The notes beneath the pieces are model-generated. The model was not told the origin of the DNA, did no database searches, and was given only the letters and a program-made list of their open reading frames with translations. The position numbers and the translations under genes are program-made. DNA of 12,465 bases from Rickettsiaceae bacterium (GTDB lineage Bacteria > Pseudomonadota > Alphaproteobacteria > Rickettsiales > Rickettsiaceae): positions 1 through 12,465 of the forward strand of contig JANQTT010000087.1 of NCBI GenBank assembly GCA_030731565.1. Direction: 5' to 3'. Shown piece after piece: positions 1 through 8,466 of the stretch. Every line of letters begins with the position of its first letter. Position 1 is the stretch's first letter.

Positions 1-13
1 GCATATAATTAAA

Positions 14-175
14 TTACCCAATATTTCTTCCCTTACTGAATTTTGTATTTAATTCAGCAGCTGGGTTATATTCATAAGCTGATTTATTTGCTTTGGCTGC
101 TTGCGAAAAAGCAAGAGTAGCCGTTAATACTGTAGTTGTTAAAGCGCTAGACGCGTAAGGTAAAAAAGATTTCAT
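14..175 (-). CDS. Small putative secreted protein (53 aa), or 5' remnant of an exported protein
   Basis: A short frame opens with ATG at 175 and closes with TAA at 14-16. Residues 1-29 look like a Sec signal peptide: MKSF start, a stretch rich in Ala, Thr and Leu, and an AKA motif suited to signal peptidase I just before NKSAYEYN. The predicted mature part is only about 24 residues, too short for a recognisable domain. A good -35 box (TTGACA) lies upstream, which supports expression; I see no clear Shine-Dalgarno. I do not recognise the family. Removing one G from the GGG before the stop would let the frame run on as NIGNLIIC to the window edge, so this may instead be a frameshifted start of a longer envelope protein. 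The signal peptide is fairly convincing; that the gene is intact is uncertain. Confidence 0.45.
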   Translation of the reverse strand: MKSFLPYASSALTTTVLTATLAFSQAAKANKSAYEYNPAAELNTKFSKGRNIG

Positions 176-205
176 AATTTTTCGTCAATTATTTATTTAT
201 AAGGA

Positions 206-234
206 GTATTAACATATTTACACTTTTATGTCAA
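206..234 (-). promoter_or_regulatory. Putative sigma70 promoter for the small exported ORF
   Basis: On the minus strand a perfect -35 hexamer TTGACA (229-234) is followed after 17 bp by TAATAC (206-211) as a weak -10 with 3 of 6 consensus matches. It sits about 30 bp upstream of the ATG at 175. The perfect -35 and spacing make it credible; the -10 is the weak point. Confidence 0.4.
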
Positions 235-314
235 TATAATTTTAGTTTGTTAGGTTTATAAAATATTAATGAAATTAAACTATTTGGTTTAACTTCATTG
301 TGAGTATAACTGCA

Positions 315-352
315 TTAAAAAACCTCTTAAGAGCTTATCCGCTTAAGAGGTT
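315..352 (-). terminator. Rho-independent terminator of pnp
   Basis: An 11-bp perfect stem (AACCTCTTAAG at 342-352 read on the minus strand, complement at 321-331) encloses a 10-base loop. On the minus strand it runs straight into a T6 tract. It lies 36 bp past the pnp stop, as expected for an intrinsic terminator of that gene. Confidence 0.85.
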
Positions 353-388
353 CCTTTAAAAATATCTAGTTAATTATAAAAGATGGTT

Positions 389-2647
389 CTAATTAAAGTA
401 CTTACGTTCTTTTACTTCGCCTTCTTCTTGTTTAGCTTTAACAGGGACACTTTTGTTATTTTTCCATTTTTTAGAGCTCTCGCGCTTTTCCTGGTTTTCA
501 CTATCTGCCTTAATTGACTCATCTTTTTTTGATGGCTTTTCTTTAGGTTTTTGTTGTGCTTTTTCAGATACAACTTCAACATCAGCATTTTTAATAGTCA
601 ATTTGCCTTTGCCTCGATCAAAGCCGATCAGCTTAACCCTAACTTTCTGGCCTTCGCTTAAAGCGCTTGCAACGGTTTCAATTCGTTCGTTAGCTATCTC
701 GCTGATGTGAACAAAACCATCACGGCTTCCTGAATAGTTAACAAATGCTCCAGCCTCAAGGATTTTTACAACCGTACCTTCGAATACATCGCCAATTACA
801 GGGTCAATTGCTATTTCTTTTACTTTAGCAATAGCAGCATCGAGTTTTTCTTTTCCTACAGCTGATATAGATACTTGGCCTTCATCAGTGATATCAATTT
901 TAGCTCCAGTGACTTCGCAAATTTCACGAATAACTTTGCCTCCAGGGCCTATAATTTCACGGATTTTGTCTTTATTTACCATAAATGATTCGATCATTGG
1001 CGCATTGCCGCTCATCTCAGATGTAGTTTCGATAGCTTCTGCCATTTTGCTAAGGATATGGATACGGCCGCCTTTCGCTTGTTCCAAAGCTTTCTCCATT
1101 ATTTCGAAAGTAATCCCCGCAACTTTGATATCCATTTGCAGAGCTGTTATACCATAGCTACTTCCTGCTACTTTAAAGTCCATATCCCCAAGGTGGTCTT
1201 CATCTGCAATAATATCAGATAGGACCATAAATTCGTCGCCTTCTTTAATTAGACCCATTGCAATGCCTGAGATAGGGGCTTTTAAAGGAACACCAGCGTC
1301 CATCATTGACATTGAGCCACCACAAACTGTTGCCATAGATGATGAGCCGTTTGACTCAGTGATTTCTGAAACAACTCTAATTGTGTATGGAAATTCAGTT
1401 TTTGACGGAAGGGCACGTTTTAGAGCTCTCCATGCTAATTTACCATGACCAATTTCGCGTCTGGTCGGAGCGCGCATTGGACCAACTTCACCAACACAGT
1501 ATTGCGGGAATATATAGTTAAGCAAGAAGTTTTCTTTATATTCGCCTTCGATATTATCAATAATTTGCTCATCTTGTCCTGTTCCTAGGGTGGTTGATAC
1601 CAAACTTTGTGTTTCACCTCTGGTAAATAATGATGATCCGTGTGTGCCGTTGAACAAAGATACTTCACATTTTATGTCCCTAACCTCATCAGGGTTTCTA
1701 CCGTCAATTCTTTTTTGTTTTGCAAGGGTGTCAGCACGTAGAACTTCTGCTTTTACATCAGATAATGCAAAGTCAATTTGCAGCTCAGTATATTGTCCGT
1801 CTGCAGTAAAACGTTCTCTCATTGCTGTTGTAATGGCGTCAATTGCGCCATATCTGTCTTTTTTAGCTTTCTTTGCAAATGCAGCGGTGATATCGTCTTT
1901 TGTCAACTCGCGTATTTCATCTTTAAGAATTTCTGGAAAAAGTTCAGCTGTTTCCCAAGCTGGTTTTCCAGCCTCGGCTTTTAGTTCTTCAATTAGTTTT
2001 ATAACCGGTTGAAAGCCATCATGGCCGAACCTAACAGCTTCAAGCATTTGAGCTTCTGTTAGGAAATCTGCTTCAGATTCTACCATCATCACTGAATCCC
2101 TTGTTCCGGCGACTATTAAGTCTAATTGGCTTTCCTGTAGTTGCTCCCATGTAGGGTTTAAGATTAATTGTCCATCAATCATTCCAACACGGCTTGCAGC
2201 AACAATTTCCATAAACGGTACGCCAGAAATAGCTAAAGCCGCTGATGCGCCAATTAGAGCTAGAACATCTGTATTTCCTTTCACATCAAGTGAATGCACA
2301 TTACATAACACTTGAGTTTCGTTAAAGAAACCTGGGTGGAATAGGGGTCTAATTGGTCTATCTATTAACCTTGAAACAAGTGTTTCTTTTTCACTCCTTC
2401 CCGTTTCTCTTTTAAAGAAGCCACCTGGTATTTTCCCAGCTGCATATGCTTTTTCCTGGTAGTGTACTGTTAGTGGGAAGAAATTCATTCCTTCTTTAGC
2501 TTCTTTTGCACTTACTGAAGTACAAAGAATAGCAGAATCACCCATTCTTACCATTACTGATCCATCTGCCTGTCTTGCAAATTTACCAGTTGAAAGTTCA
2601 AGTATTTCGCCATTCCATTCTGTATTTTTTATTATTTCATTAAACAT
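389..2647 (-). CDS. pnp: Polynucleotide phosphorylase (PNPase)
   Basis: Cytoplasmic 3'-5' exoribonuclease that degrades RNA with phosphate, releasing nucleoside diphosphates; a core enzyme of mRNA decay. At about 752 residues it is a normal-to-long family member. In order: RNase PH domain 1 (about 10-145, with FFKRETGRSEKE near 77-88 and SRLIDRPIRPLF near 92-103), the all-helical linker (about 240-320), RNase PH domain 2 (about 320-540, with TRREIGHG near 395-402), a KH domain with IIGPGGK near 565-571, and an S1 domain (about 618-688). The catalytic aspartates are visible in DEDHLGDMDF near 482-491. The tail after about 690 is rich in Lys, Glu and Ser and looks disordered. I chose ATG at 2647, with AGG 10 bases upstream; an in-frame TTG at 2650 is possible. 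Unlike enterobacteria, it is separated from rpsO by a terminator and a long spacer, so it is probably transcribed alone. Confidence 0.98.
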   Translation of the reverse strand: MFNEIIKNTEWNGEILELSTGKFARQADGSVMVRMGDSAILCTSVSAKEAKEGMNFFPLTVHYQEKAYAAGKIPGGFFKRETGRSEKETLVSRLIDRPIRPLFHPGFFNETQVLCNVHSLDVKGNTDVLALIGASAALAISGVPFMEIVAASRVGMIDGQLILNPTWEQLQESQLDLIVAGTRDSVMMVESEADFLTEAQMLEAVRFGHDGFQPVIKLIEELKAEAGKPAWETAELFPEILKDEIRELTKDDITAAFAKKAKKDRYGAIDAITTAMRERFTADGQYTELQIDFALSDVKAEVLRADTLAKQKRIDGRNPDEVRDIKCEVSLFNGTHGSSLFTRGETQSLVSTTLGTGQDEQIIDNIEGEYKENFLLNYIFPQYCVGEVGPMRAPTRREIGHGKLAWRALKRALPSKTEFPYTIRVVSEITESNGSSSMATVCGGSMSMMDAGVPLKAPISGIAMGLIKEGDEFMVLSDIIADEDHLGDMDFKVAGSSYGITALQMDIKVAGITFEIMEKALEQAKGGRIHILSKMAEAIETTSEMSGNAPMIESFMVNKDKIREIIGPGGKVIREICEVTGAKIDITDEGQVSISAVGKEKLDAAIAKVKEIAIDPVIGDVFEGTVVKILEAGAFVNYSGSRDGFVHISEIANERIETVASALSEGQKVRVKLIGFDRGKGKLTIKNADVEVVSEKAQQKPKEKPSKKDESIKADSENQEKRESSKKWKNNKSVPVKAKQEEGEVKERKYFN

Positions 2648-2650
2648 CAA

Positions 2651-2990
2651 ATTTTTACCTAAATTATTATTATATTATTAATTAATTATCTTTTTTCAGT
2701 TTGCAACGCTAGAAATATTAGCACGAAAATTGAAAAAATAAATTAAAACATATCGCTTAAAGCTAAGCATTCCCCGGAGAAAGTAGAAAAGTCGAGTTTT
2801 GGGCCTTTTTAGTTACAAATAACTTTATATTTTTTGAAATAGTTAATTATTCCTGTAAAATATAAGCCCATACCAATTCTTAGCTTAAATATTACTACGC
2901 TCTCTCCTCGTTTATATATTGTATAGTGAAGGATTGGTATAAGACTCTGGCGCCCTAGCGCTAAATTTAAATTCATTGGTTATAAAAGTA
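2651..2990. other. Noncoding spacer between rpsO and pnp
   Basis: About 340 bp between the rpsO terminator and pnp contains no credible coding frame. The pnp-proximal part (2651-2760) is almost pure A/T and should hold the pnp promoter; a perfect TATAAT is present in the TAATATAATAA run (about 2663-2680), but no -35 at proper spacing could be picked. The middle holds the inverted repeat at 2870-2940. The distal part has GGCGCCCTAGCGCTAA (2949-2964), which resembles the right end of the element between def and fmt. Confidence 0.6.
2870..2940. repeat. Intergenic element with 12-bp inverted ends
   Basis: ATACCAATTCTT (2870-2881) is matched by the reverse complement of AAGGATTGGTAT (2929-2940) at 11 of 12 positions, with 47 bp between the arms. 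The interior contains CTCCTCG and an AT-rich centre, features also seen in the def-fmt element. It carries no coding frame. A small palindromic or MITE-like repeat is the best description; whether it occurs elsewhere in the genome cannot be seen here. Confidence 0.45.
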
Positions 2991-3019
2991 AAAAGGCGGG
3001 CTTGAATTAAAAGCCCGCC
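2990..3019 (-). terminator. Rho-independent terminator after rpsO
   Basis: A GC-rich 9-bp perfect stem (GGCGGGCTT at 2995-3003 with AAGCCCGCC at 3011-3019) and 7-base loop is followed on the minus strand by a T-rich run (TTTTTAC). It starts 11 bp after the rpsO stop and closes the queH-truB-rpsO transcript. Confidence 0.88.
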
Positions 3020-3029
3020 GTATTTTATA

Positions 3030-3299
3030 TTACTTTCTAAGACCTAGTTTATTTATTAGAGTCACATATCTATCTAGACTTTGTTTTTTCAAGTACTCAA
3101 GTAGTCTGCGTCTGCGTCCTACTAGCATCAATAACCCTCTTCTGGAAGAGTAATCTTTATGGTTATCTTTTAGATGCTCTGTTAGGTTTTGAATTCTTTC
3201 AGTAAGAACTGCACATTGCACTTCTACAGATCCAGTATCATTTTCCGCCGTTGCGTATTCTTTAATCAGCGTAGTTTTACGCTCTTGTGTAATCGACAT
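3030..3299 (-). CDS. rpsO: 30S ribosomal protein S15
   Basis: Primary 16S rRNA-binding protein of the small-subunit platform, cytoplasmic. The 89-residue length matches the family. Diagnostic segments are visible: NDTGSVEVQ near 20-28, the [19 protein letters not shown] core of the rRNA-binding helices, and the C-terminal [10 protein letters not shown] start at the second of two nearby ATGs (3299) because GGAG lies 7 bases upstream of it; the ATG at 3305 would be only 1 base from the same GGAG. The gene begins 16 bp after the truB stop and is followed at once by a strong terminator, so it is the last gene of that transcript. Confidence 0.97.
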   Translation of the reverse strand: MSITQERKTTLIKEYATAENDTGSVEVQCAVLTERIQNLTEHLKDNHKDYSSRRGLLMLVGRRRRLLEYLKKQSLDRYVTLINKLGLRK

Positions 3300-3315
3300 C
3301 GTCATTCTCCATAAT

Positions 3316-4200
3316 TTATATGTTAAAAACTCTTGATGATTTGAAGCTATTTTGATACAAGCTTCCGATCGCTACGATTTGGTTATCGTATCTGATCCAA
3401 AGTAATTCGCATTCTTGATTGTAATCAAAGTGACATTTCTGCCCAAAGCGAATTTTTTGAACTTGCTCATTAGTTGCATCTAGTACCGGGATGTCGTCTA
3501 GTACCGCTTCAATCTTCAAGCACTGACTGTGAAGAGTATTTTTTACTTCTTCAAAGCTTTTGCCCTCCAAATCAGTAAGGTTTAAAGCATTATCGCTTGT
3601 AAACGTTCCTACCTTTAAGCGTCGTAATTCTATCACAAATCCTAAACTTTGCAAGGATAAAGAAATATCTTCTGCTAATGTCCTTATATAGGTACCTTTA
3701 GAGCATTCACATATATAGCTTGCTGTCTTAGTTTTTGCATCATAGTTTGTGCATTCTAGATTAAAAATATGCACCTTCCGCTTAGCTGGCTTTACTGCAT
3801 TACCTTCTCTTGCTAGCTCGTAAGCGCGTTTGCCATTGATTTTTAATGCGCTATATGCTGGTGGGATTTGCTCTATTTCTCCAATAAATGAATCGCATAC
3901 CTTATAGCATACATCCTTGCTTGGTATATATTCAGTGGTATCTATAACTTTTCCAGCGCTATCTGCGGTATCAGTTTTTGCCCCAAATTGTACGGTAAAA
4001 GCATATTGTTTTTTAGAGTCAACTAAAATAGAAACTAATTTTGTTGCTTCACCAATTGCAATAGGCAAAACTCCTTCTGCTTCTAAATCAAGCGTGCCAG
4101 TATGGCCTACTTTACTTGGTTTGAATGTGCGTTTTATTATGGCTACTGCTTTAGCAGAGCTGATGCCTTTTGGTTTATATATATTTAGCCAGCCGTTTAT
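3316..4200 (-). CDS. truB: tRNA pseudouridine(55) synthase TruB, non-canonical start codon
   Basis: Converts U55 of the tRNA T-loop to pseudouridine. Counting from the ATA at 4200 the protein is 294 residues, normal for the family. Residues 1-17 ([17 protein letters not shown]) match a typical TruB N-terminus. The catalytic motif [15 protein letters not shown] is at 32-46 with nucleophile Asp38; YSALK (about 116) with [11 protein letters not shown] (about 123-133), and [11 protein letters not shown] (about 169-179), follow. The first conventional start in frame is a TTG at 4068, inside the motif and past Asp38, so it would give a dead enzyme. Between the queH stop (4213-4215) and the conserved region there is no ATG, GTG or TTG. 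AGGAG is 9 bases from the ATA and 6 from an adjacent ATT (4203), so initiation at one of these is the simplest reading. queH lies immediately upstream in the same frame and rpsO 16 bp downstream. Confidence 0.9.
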   Translation of the reverse strand: MNGWLNIYKPKGISSAKAVAIIKRTFKPSKVGHTGTLDLEAEGVLPIAIGEATKLVSILVDSKKQYAFTVQFGAKTDTADSAGKVIDTTEYIPSKDVCYKVCDSFIGEIEQIPPAYSALKINGKRAYELAREGNAVKPAKRKVHIFNLECTNYDAKTKTASYICECSKGTYIRTLAEDISLSLQSLGFVIELRRLKVGTFTSDNALNLTDLEGKSFEEVKNTLHSQCLKIEAVLDDIPVLDATNEQVQKIRFGQKCHFDYNQECELLWIRYDNQIVAIGSLYQNSFKSSRVFNI

Positions 4201-4212
4201 AATCCTATTCTC

Positions 4213-4863
4213 CTAGTTCAACTCGGTATGGCTATAAAATTCTTCGCCTATAGCTATTTCTTCGCGATTATTTTGTTTGCGCCAGTTGTTAGTATCTCTT
4301 AGCGAATATATACAACCACAATATTCTTGTTTATAAAATTCTTCTTCTTTTGCAAGTTCATACATCCGCGCTCCGCCGCCGTCTTTACGCCAGTTGTATG
4401 TCCAATATGTAACGCCATCATAATGTGAAGCAGCTTTTTCACCGCAATCATTGATTTGTTGCATATTTTTCCAGCGGGAAATGCCGAGTGAGCTGGTTAT
4501 GACTTTAAAGTTATTTTCGAAAGCATAAAGAGCAGTACGCTCAAAACGCATGTCAAAGCACATTGTGCACCGCAAACCACGTTCTGGCTCATGTTCCATG
4601 CCTTTGGCACGAGCAAACCAATTTTGTACGTCATAGTCTGCATCAATAAAATCTAATCCAAGTTTTTCTGCGTAACGAATATTTTCTTTTTTGCGAAGTT
4701 CGTATTCCTTTTTGGGATGGATGTTTGGATTATAGAAAAATATGGTTAAATCAATTCCCGATTTTGCCATTTTTTCTATTAAAGGACCAGAGCAAGGCGC
4801 GCAGCATGAATGCATTAAAACCTTATTTTCATCGCCTGGAACTTCAAATAGCTCATTACTCAT
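4213..4863 (-). CDS. queH: Epoxyqueuosine reductase QueH
   Basis: Catalyses the last step of queuosine synthesis in tRNA, reducing epoxyqueuosine to queuosine; QueH (former DUF208) is the non-cobalamin alternative to QueG. From ATG at 4863 it has 216 residues. The Cys pattern is clear: HSCCAPCSG (Cys20, 21, 24), [14 protein letters not shown] (Cys99, 102) and YCGCIYSL (Cys182, 184); the family uses such Cys to hold a [4Fe-4S] cluster and a nearby metal. [10 protein letters not shown] (about 124-133) is also typical. The frame extends 25 residues further upstream but that part overlaps the MFS gene and looks noncoding, so I start at MSNELFEV, where ATGAGTAA overlaps the MFS stop by 8 bases (translational coupling). 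It shares the frame of truB downstream, separated only by its TAG stop and a few codons. Confidence 0.93.
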   Translation of the reverse strand: MSNELFEVPGDENKVLMHSCCAPCSGPLIEKMAKSGIDLTIFFYNPNIHPKKEYELRKKENIRYAEKLGLDFIDADYDVQNWFARAKGMEHEPERGLRCTMCFDMRFERTALYAFENNFKVITSSLGISRWKNMQQINDCGEKAASHYDGVTYWTYNWRKDGGGARMYELAKEEEFYKQEYCGCIYSLRDTNNWRKQNNREEIAIGEEFYSHTELN

Positions 4864-6118
4864 GGATAATCTCATCCGATAAATTATTTTTATAAGTTTC
4901 TTTATAAAAATACAGCGTACATAAACAAATAAAAGCAAGCGCTGTTAGATAATAAGCTAGCGAAATTTGCTCTCCTGTTATTTTATATAAAGCAGCCCCA
5001 ACCATTGGAGCAGTACCACCAAAAATAGCCGCACTTAAATTATATGAAATTGCAACACCCGTAAACCTAACTCTTGTAGGGAATAGTTCAACTAGCAAGG
5101 TTGGGATTGGACCCATATAGATACCTACTATAGCAGAAAAAATAATTTGTGACAATATAGCCAATGTATAATCCATTGTATGTAGAGCCAAGAAAATAGG
5201 GTATATCGAGACCACAAGCGCAATACTAGACCAGACTATTACGGGCTTTCTACCTATTTTATCTGAAATATACGCCGAGATTGGAAACATAATTGATAAA
5301 GTAACTAGAATAATACTAGATGTTAAGGTCCCTTGAGTTTGTTCGTAACCAAGATTTGTCATGTAACGGTTAATAAATACTGTTGTGGTAAAAAATGGGG
5401 CTGTCACGTTTATATAAATGGCAATAGCCATTAGCATCTCCCGCCAATACGACTTGATAGTTTCGCGCAAAGGAGTTCTTGATAAAGCGCCTTTAGCTTT
5501 TGCGGCAAGATAGATAGGGCTTTCTGACAAATGAGCACGGATATATAAACCAACAAGGCCTATGAATAAACCTAGCACAAATGGAACCCTCCAGCCCCAG
5601 CTCATTAAATCTTCTTCTGTAAGAAAATAGGTGAATCCTTGTGCCACAATGAGTCCCAGTAGCATACCAAGGCACATACTCACAAACGATGCGCTGCCTG
5701 CAAGGCCTCTTTTTTCTGCAGGAGAATGTTCAACTATATATGCAATACAGCCGCTAAACTCACCTCCAAGGGATAAGCCTTGAACTAATCTGATAAATGT
5801 AAGGGTTAACGGGGCGGCCATTCCAATTGTTTCGTATGAAGGTAGTAGGCCAATTCCAGCAGTAGGAACCGCCATTAGAATAATGCCAAGCGCTAATGCT
5901 ATCCTGCGACCCATGCGGTCTCCAATATAGCCAAATACAATGCCGCCAATTGGCCTAACGACAAAACCCGCCGCAAAAACGGCAAATGTAAGTATTTCGA
6001 TAAATTCGGTTTCTGGAAAAAACTTCAAGCCAATAATATAAGTAAACTGAGCATATAGCGCATAGTCATACCATTCTAAAGCATTACCTATCATGCCAGA
6101 TATGATAATTTTTTTCAT
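4856..6118 (-). CDS. MFS transporter, ProP-like metabolite:H+ symporter family
   Basis: A 420-residue inner-membrane protein with about 12 hydrophobic segments. Hallmarks of the metabolite:H+ symporter branch (ProP, ShiA, KgtP): EWYDYALYA near 15-23, FVVRPIGG near 52-59, the loop 2-3 signature GDRMGRR at 66-72, [11 protein letters not shown] at 110-120, and WGWRVPF at 174-180. The second half repeats a degenerate form of the loop motif (SDKIGRKPV). Substrate cannot be told from sequence; proline/betaine or a dicarboxylate are possible. Many Rickettsiales carry several ProP paralogues for uptake from the host. AAGAG 8 bases upstream serves the ATG at 6118. The 3' end overlaps queH by 8 bases, so the two are probably co-transcribed although functionally unrelated. 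Confidence 0.92.
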   Translation of the reverse strand: MKKIIISGMIGNALEWYDYALYAQFTYIIGLKFFPETEFIEILTFAVFAAGFVVRPIGGIVFGYIGDRMGRRIALALGIILMAVPTAGIGLLPSYETIGMAAPLTLTFIRLVQGLSLGGEFSGCIAYIVEHSPAEKRGLAGSASFVSMCLGMLLGLIVAQGFTYFLTEEDLMSWGWRVPFVLGLFIGLVGLYIRAHLSESPIYLAAKAKGALSRTPLRETIKSYWREMLMAIAIYINVTAPFFTTTVFINRYMTNLGYEQTQGTLTSSIILVTLSIMFPISAYISDKIGRKPVIVWSSIALVVSIYPIFLALHTMDYTLAILSQIIFSAIVGIYMGPIPTLLVELFPTRVRFTGVAISYNLSAAIFGGTAPMVGAALYKITGEQISLAYYLTALAFICLCTLYFYKETYKNNLSDEIIHE

Positions 6119-6158
6119 AGAATTACTCTTCTTAAATTTTCCAGAAATTTGAGTCTAA

Positions 6159-6186
6159 ATAATAAGGAGATACGAAATTCATGCAA
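6159..6186 (-). promoter_or_regulatory. Possible promoter for MFS-queH-truB-rpsO
   Basis: On the minus strand TTGCAT (6181-6186) and TATTAT (6159-6164) are separated by 16 bp, about 40 bp upstream of the MFS start. The -10 has 5 of 6 matches and the -35 only 3. In such an AT-rich spacer chance matches are common, so this is tentative. Confidence 0.3.
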
Positions 6187-6343
6187 GATCTATATATGTT
6201 TTTTCTTTAAAAAAAATTTAAATATACACTAATAAGACTGTTTTATAAAAAATGTTTTGTAATTTAACTATTAGCTTTTTAGCCTGCTTAGAAAATATTC
6301 CTAATTCAATGCAATTTACTATATACATATTTATTATCATTTT

Positions 6344-6958
6344 TTACAAAAAAATAGTGCTAAATCCCAGTGTGCACAATATCACCGCTGTAGTAATGTT
6401 GATTATCTTAATGCTAGAGGAATCTTTAAACCAACCATTGATTTTTGCCGCAGAAAAGTCATAAAAAATAGCTCCTGCTGCCCCAAGTATAACAAAAATT
6501 GTTCCCATTATAAGCATTTGTTTTGTAGTATTTAGCGTTGGATCTATAAATAATGGAAAAAACGCTAAAAAGAAAAGAATTGTTTTAGGGTTAAAAGCTG
6601 TGATTAGAAATATATGCATAAATATAACCCGGCCTTTTGGTTTTGCGATATAAGCATCTCCTTGTATAACTGTAGTGTTGCTGAAAAATCCGGTTATACC
6701 AAGAATAATCATATAAATTCCACCTGCGATTTTTAGCATAAGAAAGCTTTCTGGAAAGAATTTTAGGATTGCTCCGAGGCCTGTAAAAGTTAAGATTAAT
6801 GCAGTAATGTCTCCAAGTATAGTAGCTGGTATTGCGTATCTTCCAGACCATCTGCCATATCTTAGCGCATAATGCGAGATTAATAATACTGTTGGGCCTG
6901 GAATAAAGGCTAGAATGCTACTTGCTGAAAAAAAGGCAATAAATAATTTATAACTCAT
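6344..6958 (-). CDS. LysE/RhtB family amino-acid exporter
   Basis: Inner-membrane protein of 204 residues, the usual size for LysE/RhtB translocators, which export amino acids or homoserine lactones by proton exchange. The N-terminal family signature is visible: IPGPTVLLISHYALRYGRWSG at about 19-39, with the conserved PGP. A second signature, AFNPKTILFFLAFFPLF, is at 121-137. About six hydrophobic segments are separated by short loops. The substrate is not predictable. The start at 6958 is the natural one, giving MSYKLFIAFF directly ahead of the first membrane segment. mgtE ends 30 bp upstream, so the two probably share a transcript; 225 bp of AT-rich spacer with a possible promoter separate it from the MFS gene. 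Confidence 0.92.
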   Translation of the reverse strand: MSYKLFIAFFSASSILAFIPGPTVLLISHYALRYGRWSGRYAIPATILGDITALILTFTGLGAILKFFPESFLMLKIAGGIYMIILGITGFFSNTTVIQGDAYIAKPKGRVIFMHIFLITAFNPKTILFFLAFFPLFIDPTLNTTKQMLIMGTIFVILGAAGAIFYDFSAAKINGWFKDSSSIKIINITTAVILCTLGFSTIFL

Positions 6959-6988
6959 AAGCTTCTTTTTTTGTGCTATATTAGCGTA

Positions 6989-8362
6989 CTATACCAAGAA
7001 AAAATAGGCAAGACTTAAAAAACTAAAGAACCCTATGGCGTCAGTACAAGCGGTTAAGAAAACCCCTGATGCAGCTGCTGGGTCTACGTTAAGATAATTT
7101 AATAAAATTGGAATTCCAGATCCAAGAAATCCTGCTATTACAAAATTGATCAGAACTGCGCTTGCAAATACTATACTTAAATTAACATCAGCAAATAACA
7201 AATATGTAAGAGTAATTCCAATTAAAGCTAATAATGCTCCGTTTAGCATACAAAGTAAAATTTCTTTAGAAATTACCCTTCTAGTGTTTGCTCCTGTAAT
7301 TTCTCGATTTGCAAGTGCACGTACAGTCACGGTCATAGTCTGAGTTCCAGCATTACCACCCATTGAAGCAACAATAGGCATGATCGTTGCAAGTGTTACT
7401 AATTTTGCTATGGTTTCGCTGAATTGATCAATTACAAGCGATGTAAGGCACGCTGTTACTAAATTTACAAATAACCATGGAAACCTATGTTTTGCTGAAG
7501 CAAATAGGTTAGAGAAGATATCACTATTATTAATCCCCCCGAGGTGCATAAATTCAGTTTCTGTCTGTTCTTCAATGATGTAGATCATGTTGTCAATAGA
7601 TATACTGCCAACGAGTTTGCCTTGTTTGTTGGTCACTGGAACGATAGTTAGAGCATATTTCTTAAATATAAAAGCTAGCTCGTCAATTTCTGTGTTTGTC
7701 TCAGCAATTTTGAATTCTTTATTCATCAATTTTTCAAGAGGTGTATTCCTTGGGCTTTTTAGAAGGGTGCTAAGAAGTAGCGTGCCTACAGGGTGAGACC
7801 GTGTATTAACAATAATTGCAGCATGGAAATCCGTCTGTATCTTGCTTCTTCTAATATAGTCAATTGCTTGACCTGCTGTCCAATGTTGCTTAAATGCTAC
7901 GAAACTTTTTTCTAATATACGACCAGCAGTATTTTCTCCATATTGAAATCCCTCAAGTATTTGCTTGCGCTTTTCAGGATTAAGCTTATCAATTATTGCT
8001 TTTTTTAAGTTTACACTTAAGTCGTCAATAACTTCTAAACCATCTTCAATATCTAGATTGTTTATTAAGTTTGCGCTTTTTGTGATCCCTAGCGCTTCAA
8101 TAGCCCTTTGTTTGTTACCATCACTTAAGCAGGCTAAAAATTCTGGATTAATTTTATCAGCAATCTTTGGTAGAATAACGTAATAGTGTTTTTTGCTTGC
8201 GTTATCAATGAAATCAGCAAGGTCCGCATAGTGCAAATTTAAGAGCAGCTCAATCGCATTTTCTGTTTTATCATTATTTAAAAGGTAAGTTATATGCTCG
8301 AATTGTTCCTCTAGCATACCCTGATGATCAGACTGTATAGTATTCTGCTTATCTAGTAGCAT
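6989..8362 (-). CDS. mgtE: Magnesium transporter MgtE
   Basis: Mg2+-selective channel of the inner membrane, 457 residues, full length. Order: cytoplasmic MgtE N superhelical domain (about 20-140), paired CBS domains (about 150-270, with VGTLLLSTLLKSPRNTPLEKLM and later LTIVPVTNKQGKLVG), then five membrane segments (about 293-457). The conserved pore segments are present: MPIVASMGGNAGTQT at 328-342 and DPAAASGVFLTACTDAIGFF at 427-446; Asp441 in TDAIGF corresponds to the pore Asp that binds Mg2+ in the family. CBS and N domains are known to close the channel at high cytoplasmic Mg2+. ATG at 8362 has GAAGG upstream at 6-base spacing. It is the first gene of the transporter run, with tRNA-Leu about 105 bp upstream. 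Confidence 0.96.
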   Translation of the reverse strand: MLLDKQNTIQSDHQGMLEEQFEHITYLLNNDKTENAIELLLNLHYADLADFIDNASKKHYYVILPKIADKINPEFLACLSDGNKQRAIEALGITKSANLINNLDIEDGLEVIDDLSVNLKKAIIDKLNPEKRKQILEGFQYGENTAGRILEKSFVAFKQHWTAGQAIDYIRRSKIQTDFHAAIIVNTRSHPVGTLLLSTLLKSPRNTPLEKLMNKEFKIAETNTEIDELAFIFKKYALTIVPVTNKQGKLVGSISIDNMIYIIEEQTETEFMHLGGINNSDIFSNLFASAKHRFPWLFVNLVTACLTSLVIDQFSETIAKLVTLATIMPIVASMGGNAGTQTMTVTVRALANREITGANTRRVISKEILLCMLNGALLALIGITLTYLLFADVNLSIVFASAVLINFVIAGFLGSGIPILLNYLNVDPAAASGVFLTACTDAIGFFSFLSLAYFFLV

Positions 8363-8466
8363 AAGGTACCTTCAATTGATTATAAAACAAACTCAATTAT
8401 ATATATTTTGGTTTAGTTATTGTCTAACATGAACTCGTATTTTAGGTTATAAATAGACATTGTTTT

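Noticed and set aside
1590..2012. 140-codon plus-strand frame inside pnp
   Set aside because: Antisense shadow of a highly conserved gene; no recognisable motif.
3917..4216. Plus-strand frame over the truB start
   Set aside because: The minus-strand reading carries the TruB catalytic motif; this is its shadow.
5493..5675. Second minus-strand frame inside the MFS gene
   Set aside because: Out-of-frame reading of an intact membrane protein gene, no domain.
6252..6464. Plus-strand 70-codon frame between MFS and lysE-like genes
   Set aside because: Half overlaps the antisense of the exporter gene; AT-rich hydrophobic translation without recognisable features.
8363..8466. Mg2+ riboswitch ahead of mgtE
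   Set aside because: Only about 100 bp of AT-rich sequence with no stable alternative stems or terminator visible.
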